Assembly (NCBI GenBank): GCA_029934515.1
Contig: JAOZMB010000011.1
Location: 1-39,176 of the forward strand
Length of the DNA: 39,176 nt
Direction: 5' to 3'
DNA from: Bacteroidales bacterium
GTDB lineage: Bacteria; Bacteroidota; Bacteroidia; Bacteroidales; JAADGE01
The notes under the pieces were generated by a model. The model was not told where the DNA came from. It saw only the letters and a list, made by a program, of their open reading frames with translations, and made no database searches. Both the position numbers and the translations under genes were made by a program. This document shows, piece after piece, positions 1-7,724 of this stretch; the stretch's first letter is position 1; every line of letters begins with the position of its first letter.

Positions 1-595
1 TTACAGCAATAGTAGGTTTTACAGATTGTAACCATTTATTGTAAATAACAATAAAGTTATTTTTATCAATTTGATTTCTACTAATACCAAATTTATCAAC
101 AATAAAATTATTTTTTATAAATTTTTTAAGTTCTTTATCATCTTTTTCGTAGTTATAAATAAGAGTATTTTGGTCTAAAATATTTTTCACTTTATCATAA
201 ACAATTTTAAATTCTTTTGTTTTGTGATTGGAAGGTGTAATATTCCAATTAAAATCATTTATGTAAAAAATATCGTGAATATCATTGTAAGGAATAAATG
301 CAATTTTCTCAGCATCTAATGCACCTATCATTGCTGGTGGCAAATATTTATCAAAAGTTCTTGCTTTTCCGATTGTGAGTATTAACTGAACAAATGATTT
401 ATAAATGTCCGAAATTCCTTTCTTTGCTTCTGCCCAGAGTAAACTTTTTTGTTCTATAAGTTCTTGCTCGCTTTGATACATTGCAACACAAAAATCAATA
501 TCTCCGATAAGTTTTGTATTATCATAATTCTCAAAATAATCATTTGCAACTTTCTTTATAAGCTCTCCTTCTCTTATATTTAAACCGTATGGCAT
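1..595 (-). CDS. Probable type IIG restriction-modification enzyme, N-terminal part (runs off window)
   Basis: An uninterrupted reverse-strand frame begins at ATG 595 and stays open to base 1, giving the first 198 residues of a longer protein (N-terminus MPYGLNIREGELIKK). The stretch around residues 55-115 includes LLWAEAKKG, LTIGKARTFDKYLPPAMIGA and a FNWNITPSNH segment. I recognise this pattern from the N-terminal region of Bacteroidota Eco57I-like enzymes that combine endonuclease and N6-adenine methyltransferase in one chain. Further on come KNNFIVDKFGISRNQIDKNNF and YNKWLQSVKPTIAV, which match the same family from memory. Methyltransferase motifs (such as NPPY) would lie beyond the edge, so the call rests on the N-terminus only. 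It could instead be another large DNA methyltransferase of a phage-defence system. The chemotaxis gene lies just upstream on the same strand. Confidence 0.6.
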   Translation of the reverse strand, partial: MPYGLNIREGELIKKVANDYFENYDNTKLIGDIDFCVAMYQSEQELIEQKSLLWAEAKKGISDIYKSFVQLILTIGKARTFDKYLPPAMIGALDAEKIAFIPYNDIHDIFYINDFNWNITPSNHKTKEFKIVYDKVKNILDQNTLIYNYEKDDKELKKFIKNNFIVDKFGISRNQIDKNNFIVIYNKWLQSVKPTIAV

Positions 596-701
596 TGTTT
601 TATTGTTTAAAAAATAATTATAATTCGCATTGTCAAACCAATGTTATAAGCATTACTTGCATAGCATAATATGAACAAGGATTTATAAATTTTAAAAAAG
701 T

Positions 702-2048
702 TCAATTTTTTTCAGAAATAATTTGTTTCAACTGTTCTGCTTGCGCCGACAACTCTTCTGCCGATTCCGACATCTGTTTTGCTGTTACCGAGTTTATATT
801 TGTGGTCTCTATTAGTTCTTGTATTGAATTGTTTATAATATTTGCGCCTCTATTACTTGTTATTGCTATATTTTTCATCAATTCTGAATTTTCTTTAATC
901 TCAGGCAAAATTCTTTCAAGTGCTTTTCTGGCAATTAGTGATATTGTTTTTCCTGTTTTCGATAATTTTACAATCTCTTTTGATGCTATTTTGCTTTTCT
1001 CTGCAAGATTTCTTATCTCATCGGCAACAACAGCAAATCCTATTCCGTACTCTTCAGCTTTTGCTGCTTCAATTGAGGCATTTAGCGATAGTAAATTTGT
1101 TTGAAATGCTATATCTGAAATTATAGATGTTTTTTTTGATATCTTATTTACAAGTTCAATACTTTTTAAGATTACTTTACTACTTTTTTGCAGTTTTTTT
1201 GAAGAATTTTCAGATTTAATACTTGTATTCTCAGCATGCTCCATATTTGTAAGAATATTGCTAAGCATTTCTTCCATTGATAAGGATATTTCTTCTGTTG
1301 ATGCCACTTGTTTGTTTGTATTTTGAGAAATTTGTTGAGAAATTGAACTTAATTGTTCACTTGCCTGCGAGAGTTGTTTGGCACTTATTCTGATACTGTT
1401 TATGAGTTCTATATTTTGGCGATTTTGTTCTTGTTGTGTTTCGGAATATTTTGTTATTCTTTGAATTGTTTTTGCAGAAAAAACTTTAAAATACCAGATA
1501 ATTAAAAATAATAAAGAACCAGCTATCGAGTAATTTATAATCGCTATTTTCAGTGTAGCAATTGTTTGACTGTCATAAATTGATTTACTGATAATAAAAA
1601 TTGTTATTGTTCCAACAAGAATAATAACTGCATTAATTATAAGATTTAATTTTGTTGAAAATAAAGATCCAAGTACAATAAGAACAAATAAATAATAGTA
1701 TCCTCCAGCATAAAAACTATGATAATCGCCACCAGAATACAACCGTATAAAAAGTGATATAAATTCAATTATTATCATACTTGTTATCATAAAATTACCA
1801 GCAAATTTCAATAAACCTTTTTTTATTAAAAAAAAAATAATTATAATAACAAGTTCAAAAAAAATTGGTAAAAGAATATGTGTTATAAAATCATTTTTAT
1901 AATATTGGTTTATAATTACAAAGACAATATAAAATGTTATAAATAAAAATGATGCAATATTTATATTGAAAAGTGCTTTTGCTTTTTTGTGGTCTGTTAG
2001 AGAGAAATCATCATAGACTTTCAATACAGATGTAAATATTTTTTTCAT
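702..2048 (-). CDS. Methyl-accepting chemotaxis protein with six-TM N-terminal sensor region
   Basis: 448-residue transducer. Residues about 27-186 hold six hydrophobic segments joined by short loops and no large periplasmic domain. The rest is a cytoplasmic coiled coil with the signalling hairpin tip [18 protein letters not shown] followed by [16 protein letters not shown], the conserved CheA/CheW-binding region of MCPs. I see no clear HAMP between the membrane part and the coiled coil. The frame extends eight codons further to a TTG at 2072. I prefer ATG 2048 ([10 protein letters not shown]) because it is the first standard start and lies about 50 nt from a good -7 element. With no extracellular domain it probably senses membrane, redox or intracellular cues. 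No che genes are in this window. The family call is firm; the stimulus is unknown. Confidence 0.93.
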   Translation of the reverse strand: MKKIFTSVLKVYDDFSLTDHKKAKALFNINIASFLFITFYIVFVIINQYYKNDFITHILLPIFFELVIIIIFFLIKKGLLKFAGNFMITSMIIIEFISLFIRLYSGGDYHSFYAGGYYYLFVLIVLGSLFSTKLNLIINAVIILVGTITIFIISKSIYDSQTIATLKIAIINYSIAGSLLFLIIWYFKVFSAKTIQRITKYSETQQEQNRQNIELINSIRISAKQLSQASEQLSSISQQISQNTNKQVASTEEISLSMEEMLSNILTNMEHAENTSIKSENSSKKLQKSSKVILKSIELVNKISKKTSIISDIAFQTNLLSLNASIEAAKAEEYGIGFAVVADEIRNLAEKSKIASKEIVKLSKTGKTISLIARKALERILPEIKENSELMKNIAITSNRGANIINNSIQELIETTNINSVTAKQMSESAEELSAQAEQLKQIISEKN

Positions 2049-2106
2049 ATTAATTTTTGTTTTTATTTTCAATAGAATTTTTATAAAGTTTTATCACAAT
2101 AGGATT

Positions 2107-2115
2107 GCAAATATA
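2107..2115 (-). promoter_or_regulatory. Candidate -7 element for the MCP gene
   Basis: On the reverse strand this reads TATATTTGC, a full match to the Bacteroidota -7 consensus TAnnTTTGC, placed about 60 nt upstream of ATG 2048. No TTTG is at the ideal 19-21 nt upstream distance (one lies about 12 nt away), so support is partial. Confidence 0.4.
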
Positions 2116-2409
2116 ATATATATTTTTCAAAATAAAAAAAAAATTAAAATTTAATCATGTATTGGTTTACTTTGCGCTTCTCATTTTTAATACTTAAATT
2201 TGTTGCTTTATATTAACAATTTAATTTTAAAAATTTGTATTCATCTTAAAATCAGCGTGTTCAAAAAAATATTGTTTATTATTTTTTTTGTTAAAGCATA
2301 TAAATTATAATTATATATGTTATTTATAATAACAAAAATCAGAAACAAATCTTTAATTGTGGACATGATTTTTTATTTAAAGTGTTTTTTTCAAATTTAA
2401 TTCATAATT
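2116..2409. other. AT-rich divergent intergenic region
   Basis: The region between the divergent MCP and PBP4 genes is extremely AT-rich. It holds a forward-strand TACTTTGC at 2168-2175 (TAnnTTTGC type) far upstream of PBP4, and a short dyad GTTAT/ATAAC near 2319-2333. I see no small gene, RNA gene or strong terminator here. Confidence 0.5.
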
Positions 2410-3900
2410 ATGAAACATAATTTTTTATTAATTTTTATTTTATTTGGTTTATTTCAGTATTCTTGCAGTCAGAATTTGGTATTGCAGGATAATAAATTAG
2501 ATGCAGAGCTTAAAAAAATGATAAGTGATAAAGACCTAAGAAATGCTGGAATATCTTTTTTTGCAATTGATATTACAACTGGAGATACAATATCCGAATA
2601 TAATCCAGATTTAGCTCTTGCGCCAGCTTCCACTCTAAAATTATTAACAACAGCAACAGCCCTTGAAATATTTGGTGCCGATTTTCGTTTCAAAACAAAA
2701 ATTAAATATACAGGACGGATAGATACAGTTAAAAAAATTCTTTTTGGAGATATTATTATTGAAGGAGGAGGCGACCCTACACTTGGCTCTAAGTATTTTA
2801 AAAAAACAATGTCGCATGCGTTTTTGGATAATTGGTCGGCGGCAATAAAAAATGCAGGAATAGATAGTATTACAGGAAGCATAATAGGCGATGCAAGAAT
2901 ATACAGTTATGATATTGTTCCGCCTTCGTGGACATGGGAAAATATGGGCAATTACTTTGGTGCAGGAGCATGTGGATTGTCTATTTATGATAATTTTTAT
3001 ACATTGTTTTTTAAGACAAGCTCTTCCGCTGGTGGCAAAACAAAGATACTTAAAATAGAACCAGAAATACCTGGTTTGGTGTTTAAGAACAATGTAAAAT
3101 CTTATTCAGGACGTTCAGATTTGTCGTATATATTTGGAGCACCTTATTCTTATCAAAGATATATTAATGGTAAATTGCCAAGAAATAAAGCCGAATATAA
3201 AGTGAAAGGTTCGCTACCAGACCCAGCTTACACAACAGTATGTGAGTTGGAAAAAAAATTGAAACTTGATAGTATAAAAATAGGAAAACCAGCAACAACA
3301 ATAAGACTAAACCCAGAGTTAGAATCTATTGACAAATCAAAACAAGAATTACTTTACACGAGTTTATCGCCGACACTTTTCGAAATTATTAAAAGTACTA
3401 ATTTTATAAGTGTTAATTTATTTGCCGAACATCTTCTTAATCACATAGGTTACAAAAAAATTAAACAGGGAAGAACACAACCAGCAGCCAATTTTATTGA
3501 AGCATTTTGGCAGGAACGTGGAATGGATATCGGAGGAATGGCAATAAACGATGGAAGCGGACTGTCGAGATATAATACAATAACAGTTAGACAGATGGTG
3601 TTTATGTTGCAATATATGAAAAAGAAAAGTAAGAACGCAGATATTTTTTACAATACAATGGCTATTGTCGGCAAAGAAGGAACAGTAAAAAAACTTTGTA
3701 AAGGCAGCGCAGCACAAAATAATATGCGTGCCAAAAGTGGTACTATAAGAAACGTAAAATGTTATGCTGGTTATGTTAAAACAGCATCGGGAAGAGAGCT
3801 TGCCTTCTCGATTATGATTAATAATTTCAACTGTAAATCAAGCGAAGCTAAAAAGAAAATCGAAAAAATTTTTATAGCAATGGCTGATTTAGATATTTAA
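2410..3900 (+). CDS. dacB: D-alanyl-D-alanine carboxypeptidase/endopeptidase (PBP4 family)
   Basis: 496-residue class C penicillin-binding protein that trims or cleaves peptidoglycan cross-links outside the cytoplasmic membrane. The three active-site motifs of the S13 family are present: SxxK as S74-T-L-K77, SxN as S334-V-N336 and KTG as K442-S-G444, the Ser variant being normal for the family. The segment DGSGLSRYN (about 381-389) is also typical. The N-terminus is a hydrophobic signal ending in QYSC (C19), so a lipoprotein is likely although the lipobox is imperfect. Length is normal. It converges with the metallo-hydrolase gene at 3923, only 22 bp away. Gene symbol by family; the E. coli orthologue is DacB. 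Confidence 0.92.
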   Translation: MKHNFLLIFILFGLFQYSCSQNLVLQDNKLDAELKKMISDKDLRNAGISFFAIDITTGDTISEYNPDLALAPASTLKLLTTATALEIFGADFRFKTKIKYTGRIDTVKKILFGDIIIEGGGDPTLGSKYFKKTMSHAFLDNWSAAIKNAGIDSITGSIIGDARIYSYDIVPPSWTWENMGNYFGAGACGLSIYDNFYTLFFKTSSSAGGKTKILKIEPEIPGLVFKNNVKSYSGRSDLSYIFGAPYSYQRYINGKLPRNKAEYKVKGSLPDPAYTTVCELEKKLKLDSIKIGKPATTIRLNPELESIDKSKQELLYTSLSPTLFEIIKSTNFISVNLFAEHLLNHIGYKKIKQGRTQPAANFIEAFWQERGMDIGGMAINDGSGLSRYNTITVRQMVFMLQYMKKKSKNADIFYNTMAIVGKEGTVKKLCKGSAAQNNMRAKSGTIRNVKCYAGYVKTASGRELAFSIMINNFNCKSSEAKKKIEKIFIAMADLDI

Positions 3901-3922
3901 ATAAAAGACAGAGAAAAATAAA

Positions 3923-4690
3923 TTAATGAACATAAATTTCTAAATTATCATAAGCAATAAATACATTTTCTGGAAGCTCTTTTGATACTATTTTATGTAA
4001 ACCCATCGCATGGCTTATATGTGTGAGATATGCTTTTCGTGGTTTAACTTCATTAATTATTTCTAAGGCTTGTTCCAGATTAAAATGCGAAATATGGTAT
4101 TTTTTGCGAACAGCATTTATCACTAAGACATCTAAATTTTTTAATTTTTCTTTTTCTTTTTTGCTGATATAGTTCATATCTGTTATATAAGCAAAATTTT
4201 TAATTCTAAATCCAAAAACAGGTAATTTTAGGTGAACACCTCTAATTGGTATTATTTCGATGTCTTTTATTATAAATTTTTTATTGATAATTTCGCAAAG
4301 GTTCATCTTTGGAATACCCGGATATTTTTTTTTGGCAAATACATAAGAAAATTCTTTTGTTCTGATAGCTTCGGCGACTCTATTTTCAGCATAAATATCA
4401 ACGGGTTTTTTATATTTATGATTAAATGCTCTAAGATCGTCTAAACCTCCGATATGGTCTTTATGCTCGTGGCTTAATAAAATTGCATCAATTTTTTTTA
4501 CTTCAGCGCGAAGCATTTGCTGTCTAAAATCGGGACCAGCATCAATTAAAAAAATGATATTGTCAATTTCAATTAGCACAGAACTTCTTAAACGTTTATC
4601 TTTGCTCTCCAAAGACTGACAAACATCACATTCACAAGCAATTACAGGAACTCCTTGTGAAGTCCCAGTACCAAGAAAAGTTATTTTCAA
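3923..4690 (-). CDS. MBL-fold metallo-hydrolase, PhnP-like
   Basis: 255-residue metallo-beta-lactamase-fold hydrolase. It opens with MKITFLGTGTSQGVP, typical of the PhnP/RNase Z-like branch. The metal motif HxHxDH is H74-E-H76-K-D78-H79, and further His residues (SHFNLEQ, LTHISHAMG) supply later ligands. Residues C19, C21 and C24 resemble the extra structural zinc site of PhnP. PhnP itself hydrolyses 5-phosphoribosyl 1,2-cyclic phosphate, but no phn genes are nearby, so a general phosphodiesterase role is as likely. The gene is divergent from the RsmI-like methyltransferase, with 43 bp between start codons, so the promoters must overlap or lie inside the coding ends. Confidence 0.85.
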   Translation of the reverse strand: MKITFLGTGTSQGVPVIACECDVCQSLESKDKRLRSSVLIEIDNIIFLIDAGPDFRQQMLRAEVKKIDAILLSHEHKDHIGGLDDLRAFNHKYKKPVDIYAENRVAEAIRTKEFSYVFAKKKYPGIPKMNLCEIINKKFIIKDIEIIPIRGVHLKLPVFGFRIKNFAYITDMNYISKKEKEKLKNLDVLVINAVRKKYHISHFNLEQALEIINEVKPRKAYLTHISHAMGLHKIVSKELPENVFIAYDNLEIYVH

Positions 4691-4733
4691 AATTTATTTA
4701 TTTAAAATATTTTACAAAAAAATTAATAGAAAT

Positions 4734-5447
4734 ATGAAAAAAGGAAAATTATATTTAATACCCGTTACATTAGGCGACTCTGAAATAGAATTAGTTATTC
4801 CGCCAGAGATTATAAAAATAACCAGTAAATTAAAATTTTTTATTGTCGAGAATATAAGAACAACAAGACGTTTTATAAGAAAAATTGATAAATTAAAAGA
4901 TATAAATGAGCTTACTTTTTTTGAGCTTAATAAATATTCAAATCCAAATAATTTTAGTAAATATCTTGCACCAGCTCTTAACGGAAACGACATAGGTATT
5001 CTCTCGGAAGTTGGAAATCCAGCTATTGCCGACCCTGGCAGCGAAATAGTAAAAATTGCACACAAGAAAAATATAAATGTCGTACCTCTCGTTGGACCGT
5101 CTTCTATTTTGCTGGCATTAATATCTTCTGGAATGAACGGACAAAAATTTGTTTTCAATGGATATTTACCAATCCAAAGCGACGAAAGAATAAAAAAAAT
5201 AAAAATACTTGAGAACAGGTCGAAACGTGAACAACAAACAGAAATATTTATGGAAACACCATACAGAAACATGAAACTTTTATACGATATTTTGCAAACA
5301 TGCAACAAGCAAACAAGTTTATGTATAGCGGCAGATATTACACTCAAAAATGAATTTATAAAAACGAAAACAATTTTTGAATGGAAAAAAAATATCCCGC
5401 AAATAAATAAACGTCCAGCAATTTTTTTAATTTATTCCGGACAATAA
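4734..5447 (+). CDS. RsmI-like SAM-dependent methyltransferase (tetrapyrrole methylase fold)
   Basis: 237-residue protein of the tetrapyrrole (corrin/porphyrin) methylase superfamily. Seen in the sequence: GKLYLIPVTLGD at the N-terminus, SEVGNPAIADPGSEIV (about 95-110), the VVPLVGPSSILLALISSG segment, and FNGYLP followed by a FMETPYRN motif. This order is that of RsmI, the 16S rRNA C1402 2'-O-methyltransferase. The N-terminal part is divergent from RsmI, and Bacteroidota often carry this shorter paralogue beside a canonical RsmI. I therefore give no gene symbol. rRNA methylation is the likely role but not proven by sequence. The 3' end is followed by a hairpin shared with the convergent Crp/Fnr gene. 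Confidence 0.8.
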   Translation: MKKGKLYLIPVTLGDSEIELVIPPEIIKITSKLKFFIVENIRTTRRFIRKIDKLKDINELTFFELNKYSNPNNFSKYLAPALNGNDIGILSEVGNPAIADPGSEIVKIAHKKNINVVPLVGPSSILLALISSGMNGQKFVFNGYLPIQSDERIKKIKILENRSKREQQTEIFMETPYRNMKLLYDILQTCNKQTSLCIAADITLKNEFIKTKTIFEWKKNIPQINKRPAIFLIYSGQ

Positions 5448-5456
5448 GTTTATAAA

Positions 5457-5508
5457 CAATTGATAATGATAATAATAATTATCCATTTTTACTTATCATT
5501 TTCAATTG
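5457..5508. terminator. Bidirectional hairpin between convergent genes
   Basis: The arms CAATTGATAATGAT and ATCATTTTCAATTG pair over 14 bp with one mismatch around a loop of about 24 nt. The forward strand continues into TTTTTTATTT. The right arm overlaps the last codons of the reverse-strand regulator gene. The stem is AT-rich, so strength is uncertain. Confidence 0.4.
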
Positions 5509-6162
5509 TTTTTTATTTAATATTTCTATTTTTTTCCCTTCCAGATTAATTATTCCTTCTTTATTAAACTCAGTAAGAATACGACTAATACTTTCTCTTG
5601 TTGTATCAATATAATTTCCGAATTCATTTCTTGTAAGCGGTAATTTATATGAATCACTCTCATAAATTATTTCGCTAAAAAAAATTAAAGCGTCTGAAAC
5701 TCTACCTCGTATATTTTTTTGTGTTCTATTTATATATTTATGAAATAAATTTATTTCGTTCCTGCACAGTTCGACTATTATTTCATAAGCAAAATTACCA
5801 TTATTTTGCACAAATTCTTTGAACGTATCAATATCAATAAAACAGGCGTTCGACTTTGCTATAGCTGTTGCAGAGTAACGATTATATTTTTCGTCAAATG
5901 TTGTAGGAATACCAAGATATATTGGACCTTTTGCTATTTTAATTATCTGTTCCTTATAAAGACCCTCTATATAAAATTTTACAATACCTTTTTTGAGATA
6001 AACAATATTTGATGACAAAATGCCTTGTTTGAATATCATATCTCCTTTCTTCAATTCTATCTCTGCACAATTATTCTCCAAATTACCAAGTTCGTCTTCA
6101 TTTAAAAATTTTGCTGCTGCTGATTTGAATTGACAATTTTTACACGCTGGGCTGTTAAACAT
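5479..6162 (-). CDS. Crp/Fnr-family transcriptional regulator
   Basis: 227-residue regulator with an N-terminal cyclic-nucleotide-binding-type beta-barrel (about 20-120, with KKGDMIFKQG and YLKKGIVKFY) and a C-terminal winged helix (about 164-205, LTRNEFGNYIDTTRESISRIL). Cysteines occur at C7, C10, C32, C107 and C133. The CxxC near the N-terminus plus C32 and C107 recalls the four-Cys arrangement of oxygen-sensing FNR, though the spacing differs. The frame extends upstream to GTG 6246 with another ATG at 6195. I choose ATG 6162 because the protein then has the usual family length and the longer starts lie upstream of the likely -7 element. It is divergent from the octaheme cytochrome operon and probably regulates it. 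Confidence 0.9.
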   Translation of the reverse strand: MFNSPACKNCQFKSAAAKFLNEDELGNLENNCAEIELKKGDMIFKQGILSSNIVYLKKGIVKFYIEGLYKEQIIKIAKGPIYLGIPTTFDEKYNRYSATAIAKSNACFIDIDTFKEFVQNNGNFAYEIIVELCRNEINLFHKYINRTQKNIRGRVSDALIFFSEIIYESDSYKLPLTRNEFGNYIDTTRESISRILTEFNKEGIINLEGKKIEILNKKQLKMISKNG

Positions 6163-6173
6163 ATTTTTTTTTA

Positions 6174-6181
6174 CAAAAGTA
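6174..6181 (-). promoter_or_regulatory. Candidate -7 element for the Crp/Fnr gene
   Basis: On the reverse strand this reads TACTTTTG, matching TAnnTTTG within a longer ATACTTTTGTA that also occurs at the divergent operon promoter. The predicted transcript starts only a few bases before ATG 6162, which argues against the longer GTG/ATG starts and implies a near-leaderless mRNA. Confidence 0.4.
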
Positions 6182-6250
6182 TAAAAAATAAACATAAAAC
6201 ACTTTTTTATATAATTTTCTTTACAATATTTTGTGATATAAAACACAATT

Positions 6251-6294
6251 TTTGTTAATTACAAACACGCATAATTTATTGAATAATAAATTAT
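6251..6294. promoter_or_regulatory. Two dyad-symmetric candidate operators in the divergent promoter region
   Basis: Dyad 1 is TTTGT-N5-ACAAA at 6251-6265. Dyad 2 is ATAATTTATT-GAAT-AATAAATTAT at 6271-6294, a perfect 10-bp palindrome with a 4-bp centre. The core TTATT-N4-AATAA has the same geometry as Crp/Fnr sites (5-bp half-sites, 4-bp spacer). It overlaps the -33 region of the forward promoter, so the bound protein could repress or act as a class II activator. Assignment to the neighbouring regulator is inference. Confidence 0.4.
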
Positions 6295-6309
6295 TAAAAC
6301 ATACTTTTG
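6278..6309 (+). promoter_or_regulatory. Promoter of the octaheme cytochrome operon
   Basis: TACTTTTG at 6302-6309 is a full TAnnTTTG -7 match. ATTG at 6278-6281 lies exactly 20 nt upstream and matches three of four bases of the -33 TTTG. The start site would fall near 6316, leaving a leader of about 35 nt before ATG 6352. Confidence 0.55.
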
Positions 6310-6351
6310 TATTGTGTTTTTTTGTTAAAATTTATATAAAAATATAGAATT

Positions 6352-6609
6352 ATGGGAAATCAAAATGTTGTATTAAAAGGAGCTTTAATTTTTGGAGTAA
6401 TAGGGTTTGCTGTATTTGTGATACTTATTGTTTTTGGAATGGTAATGGCAGCTTTGGGATTTACATGTAATTGCTACAAAGTATTTGCATGGTCGCTGAT
6501 AGGTGTAGCTATCATTTCGGGATTGATTTTTTGGTTTGGATGCTGTTGCAGAAAACCAGATGGTGAAGAATGTAAAGGAATTAAAGGTTTTAAAAACAAA
6601 AGTAAATAA
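6352..6609 (+). CDS. Small Cys-rich two-TM membrane protein
   Basis: 85-residue protein I do not recognise. Two hydrophobic helices span about residues 9-36 and 45-63. Cysteines cluster at the membrane edges: C39 and C41 in the short loop, the triplet C64-C65-C66 just after the second helix, and C74 in the basic tail. Both termini probably face the same side. It is the first gene behind the operon promoter and ends 18 bp before the rhodanese lipoprotein. The Cys groups could bind metal, carry sulfane sulfur or take part in thiol exchange. None of this can be decided from sequence. Confidence 0.8.
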   Translation: MGNQNVVLKGALIFGVIGFAVFVILIVFGMVMAALGFTCNCYKVFAWSLIGVAIISGLIFWFGCCCRKPDGEECKGIKGFKNKSK

Positions 6610-6627
6610 TCTTTAAATTTTAAAATT

Positions 6628-7680
6628 ATGAAAAAATTTATTTGTTTACATACAGTATTATTTTTTTTGATATGTGTGGGAAGTTTTTCCTGTATGAATG
6701 ATAAAATTGCAAATGAAGATACTCTGAACATAAAAGAAAAAATAAGCAATTCACAAGTTTTGTTAGATGAATTTGTGAAGAACGGAGATTTTATAAATAG
6801 TAATAAAATTCCAACGTTGATTGATGCAAAGGAAGTAAATCAACTAATTGACAGTAACGTTCTTATCATAGATATAAGAGGAGCAAAATATTATGCCGAA
6901 GGACATATAAAAAATGCAATAAAATTGAAATATAATGAGCTTATTGATTTCTTTCAGGTGAGCGGAACACAGGATTATGACAAGGTTATTCTGGTGTGTT
7001 ACACTGGACAATCGGCGAGTTATGCTACTGCTGTTCTTCAATTTTTGGGATACAAAAATGTTTATGCAATGAATAGAGGAATGTGCGCGTGGAACAAAAA
7101 ATTTAGTAAAAAATGGTTGAAAAATTCTACGGATAGGTTAATAGATAAACTAGAAAAAAAATCGAACAATAAAAATAATATTACAAAATTACCTGATTTT
7201 GAAAGTCATAAAAAAGCTGGTGCCGAAATATTGAATATTAGAGCAAATAAATTATTGGACGAAGGTTTTAAAGAAGCTGCAATTACAATTGATGATATTA
7301 TTTCTGAACCAGGTGCTTTTTATATAGTAAGTTATCAGATGCCTGAAATATACGAACTCGGACATTTGAAAAGTGCTATTTTGTATAATCCTAATAAATC
7401 TTTGAAAAAAAATACAGAGTTATTAACAATGCCTGTGGATAAAACAATTGTTGTTTATTCAAATTCAGGACAGTATAGTGCTTATGTTACAGTATTTTTA
7501 CGAATGCTTGGCTACGATGCAAAAACTTTAAAATATGGAGCAAACGGATTTATGAACAAATTTATAATTGAAAATATTGATACAAAACAGGGTTTCAGTG
7601 AAGAGATTATAAATAATTTTAATTTTGAAACAAGCGAATACGAAGAAGAAGAAAGTGGTGTAGAAGAAGGAGGTTGTTGA
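6628..7680 (+). CDS. Lipoprotein with two rhodanese domains (second lacks the catalytic Cys)
   Basis: 350 residues. The N-terminal signal ends in GSFSC (C22), a good Bacteroidota lipobox, so the protein is exported and lipid-anchored. Rhodanese domain 1 (about 62-165) has the active loop C124-YTGQSAS and the usual DIRGAKYYAEGHIKNA segment. Domain 2 (about 195-312) keeps the fold, with ELGHLKSAIL and a YSNSGQYSAY loop, but Ser278 replaces the catalytic Cys, so it is probably regulatory or binds substrate without transfer. The protein ends in an acidic tail closing with GGC (C350). It sits between the small Cys-rich membrane protein and the octaheme cytochrome, which suggests handling of sulfane sulfur or a thiol intermediate near the cytochrome. 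Confidence 0.88.
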   Translation: MKKFICLHTVLFFLICVGSFSCMNDKIANEDTLNIKEKISNSQVLLDEFVKNGDFINSNKIPTLIDAKEVNQLIDSNVLIIDIRGAKYYAEGHIKNAIKLKYNELIDFFQVSGTQDYDKVILVCYTGQSASYATAVLQFLGYKNVYAMNRGMCAWNKKFSKKWLKNSTDRLIDKLEKKSNNKNNITKLPDFESHKKAGAEILNIRANKLLDEGFKEAAITIDDIISEPGAFYIVSYQMPEIYELGHLKSAILYNPNKSLKKNTELLTMPVDKTIVVYSNSGQYSAYVTVFLRMLGYDAKTLKYGANGFMNKFIIENIDTKQGFSEEIINNFNFETSEYEEEESGVEEGGC

Positions 7681-7724
7681 TAATTTTGTAATTGTTATTA
7701 TTTTAAATAAAAAAATAAATAGTC

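Noticed and set aside
702-2072. MCP start at TTG 2072
   Set aside because: ATG 2048 is eight codons downstream, standard, and leaves the first TM helix intact.
5479-6246. Longer Crp/Fnr protein starting at GTG 6246
   Set aside because: The extra 28 residues are hydrophobic and Lys/Tyr/Phe-rich with no family match, and they lie upstream of the probable -7 element. Start moved to ATG 6162.
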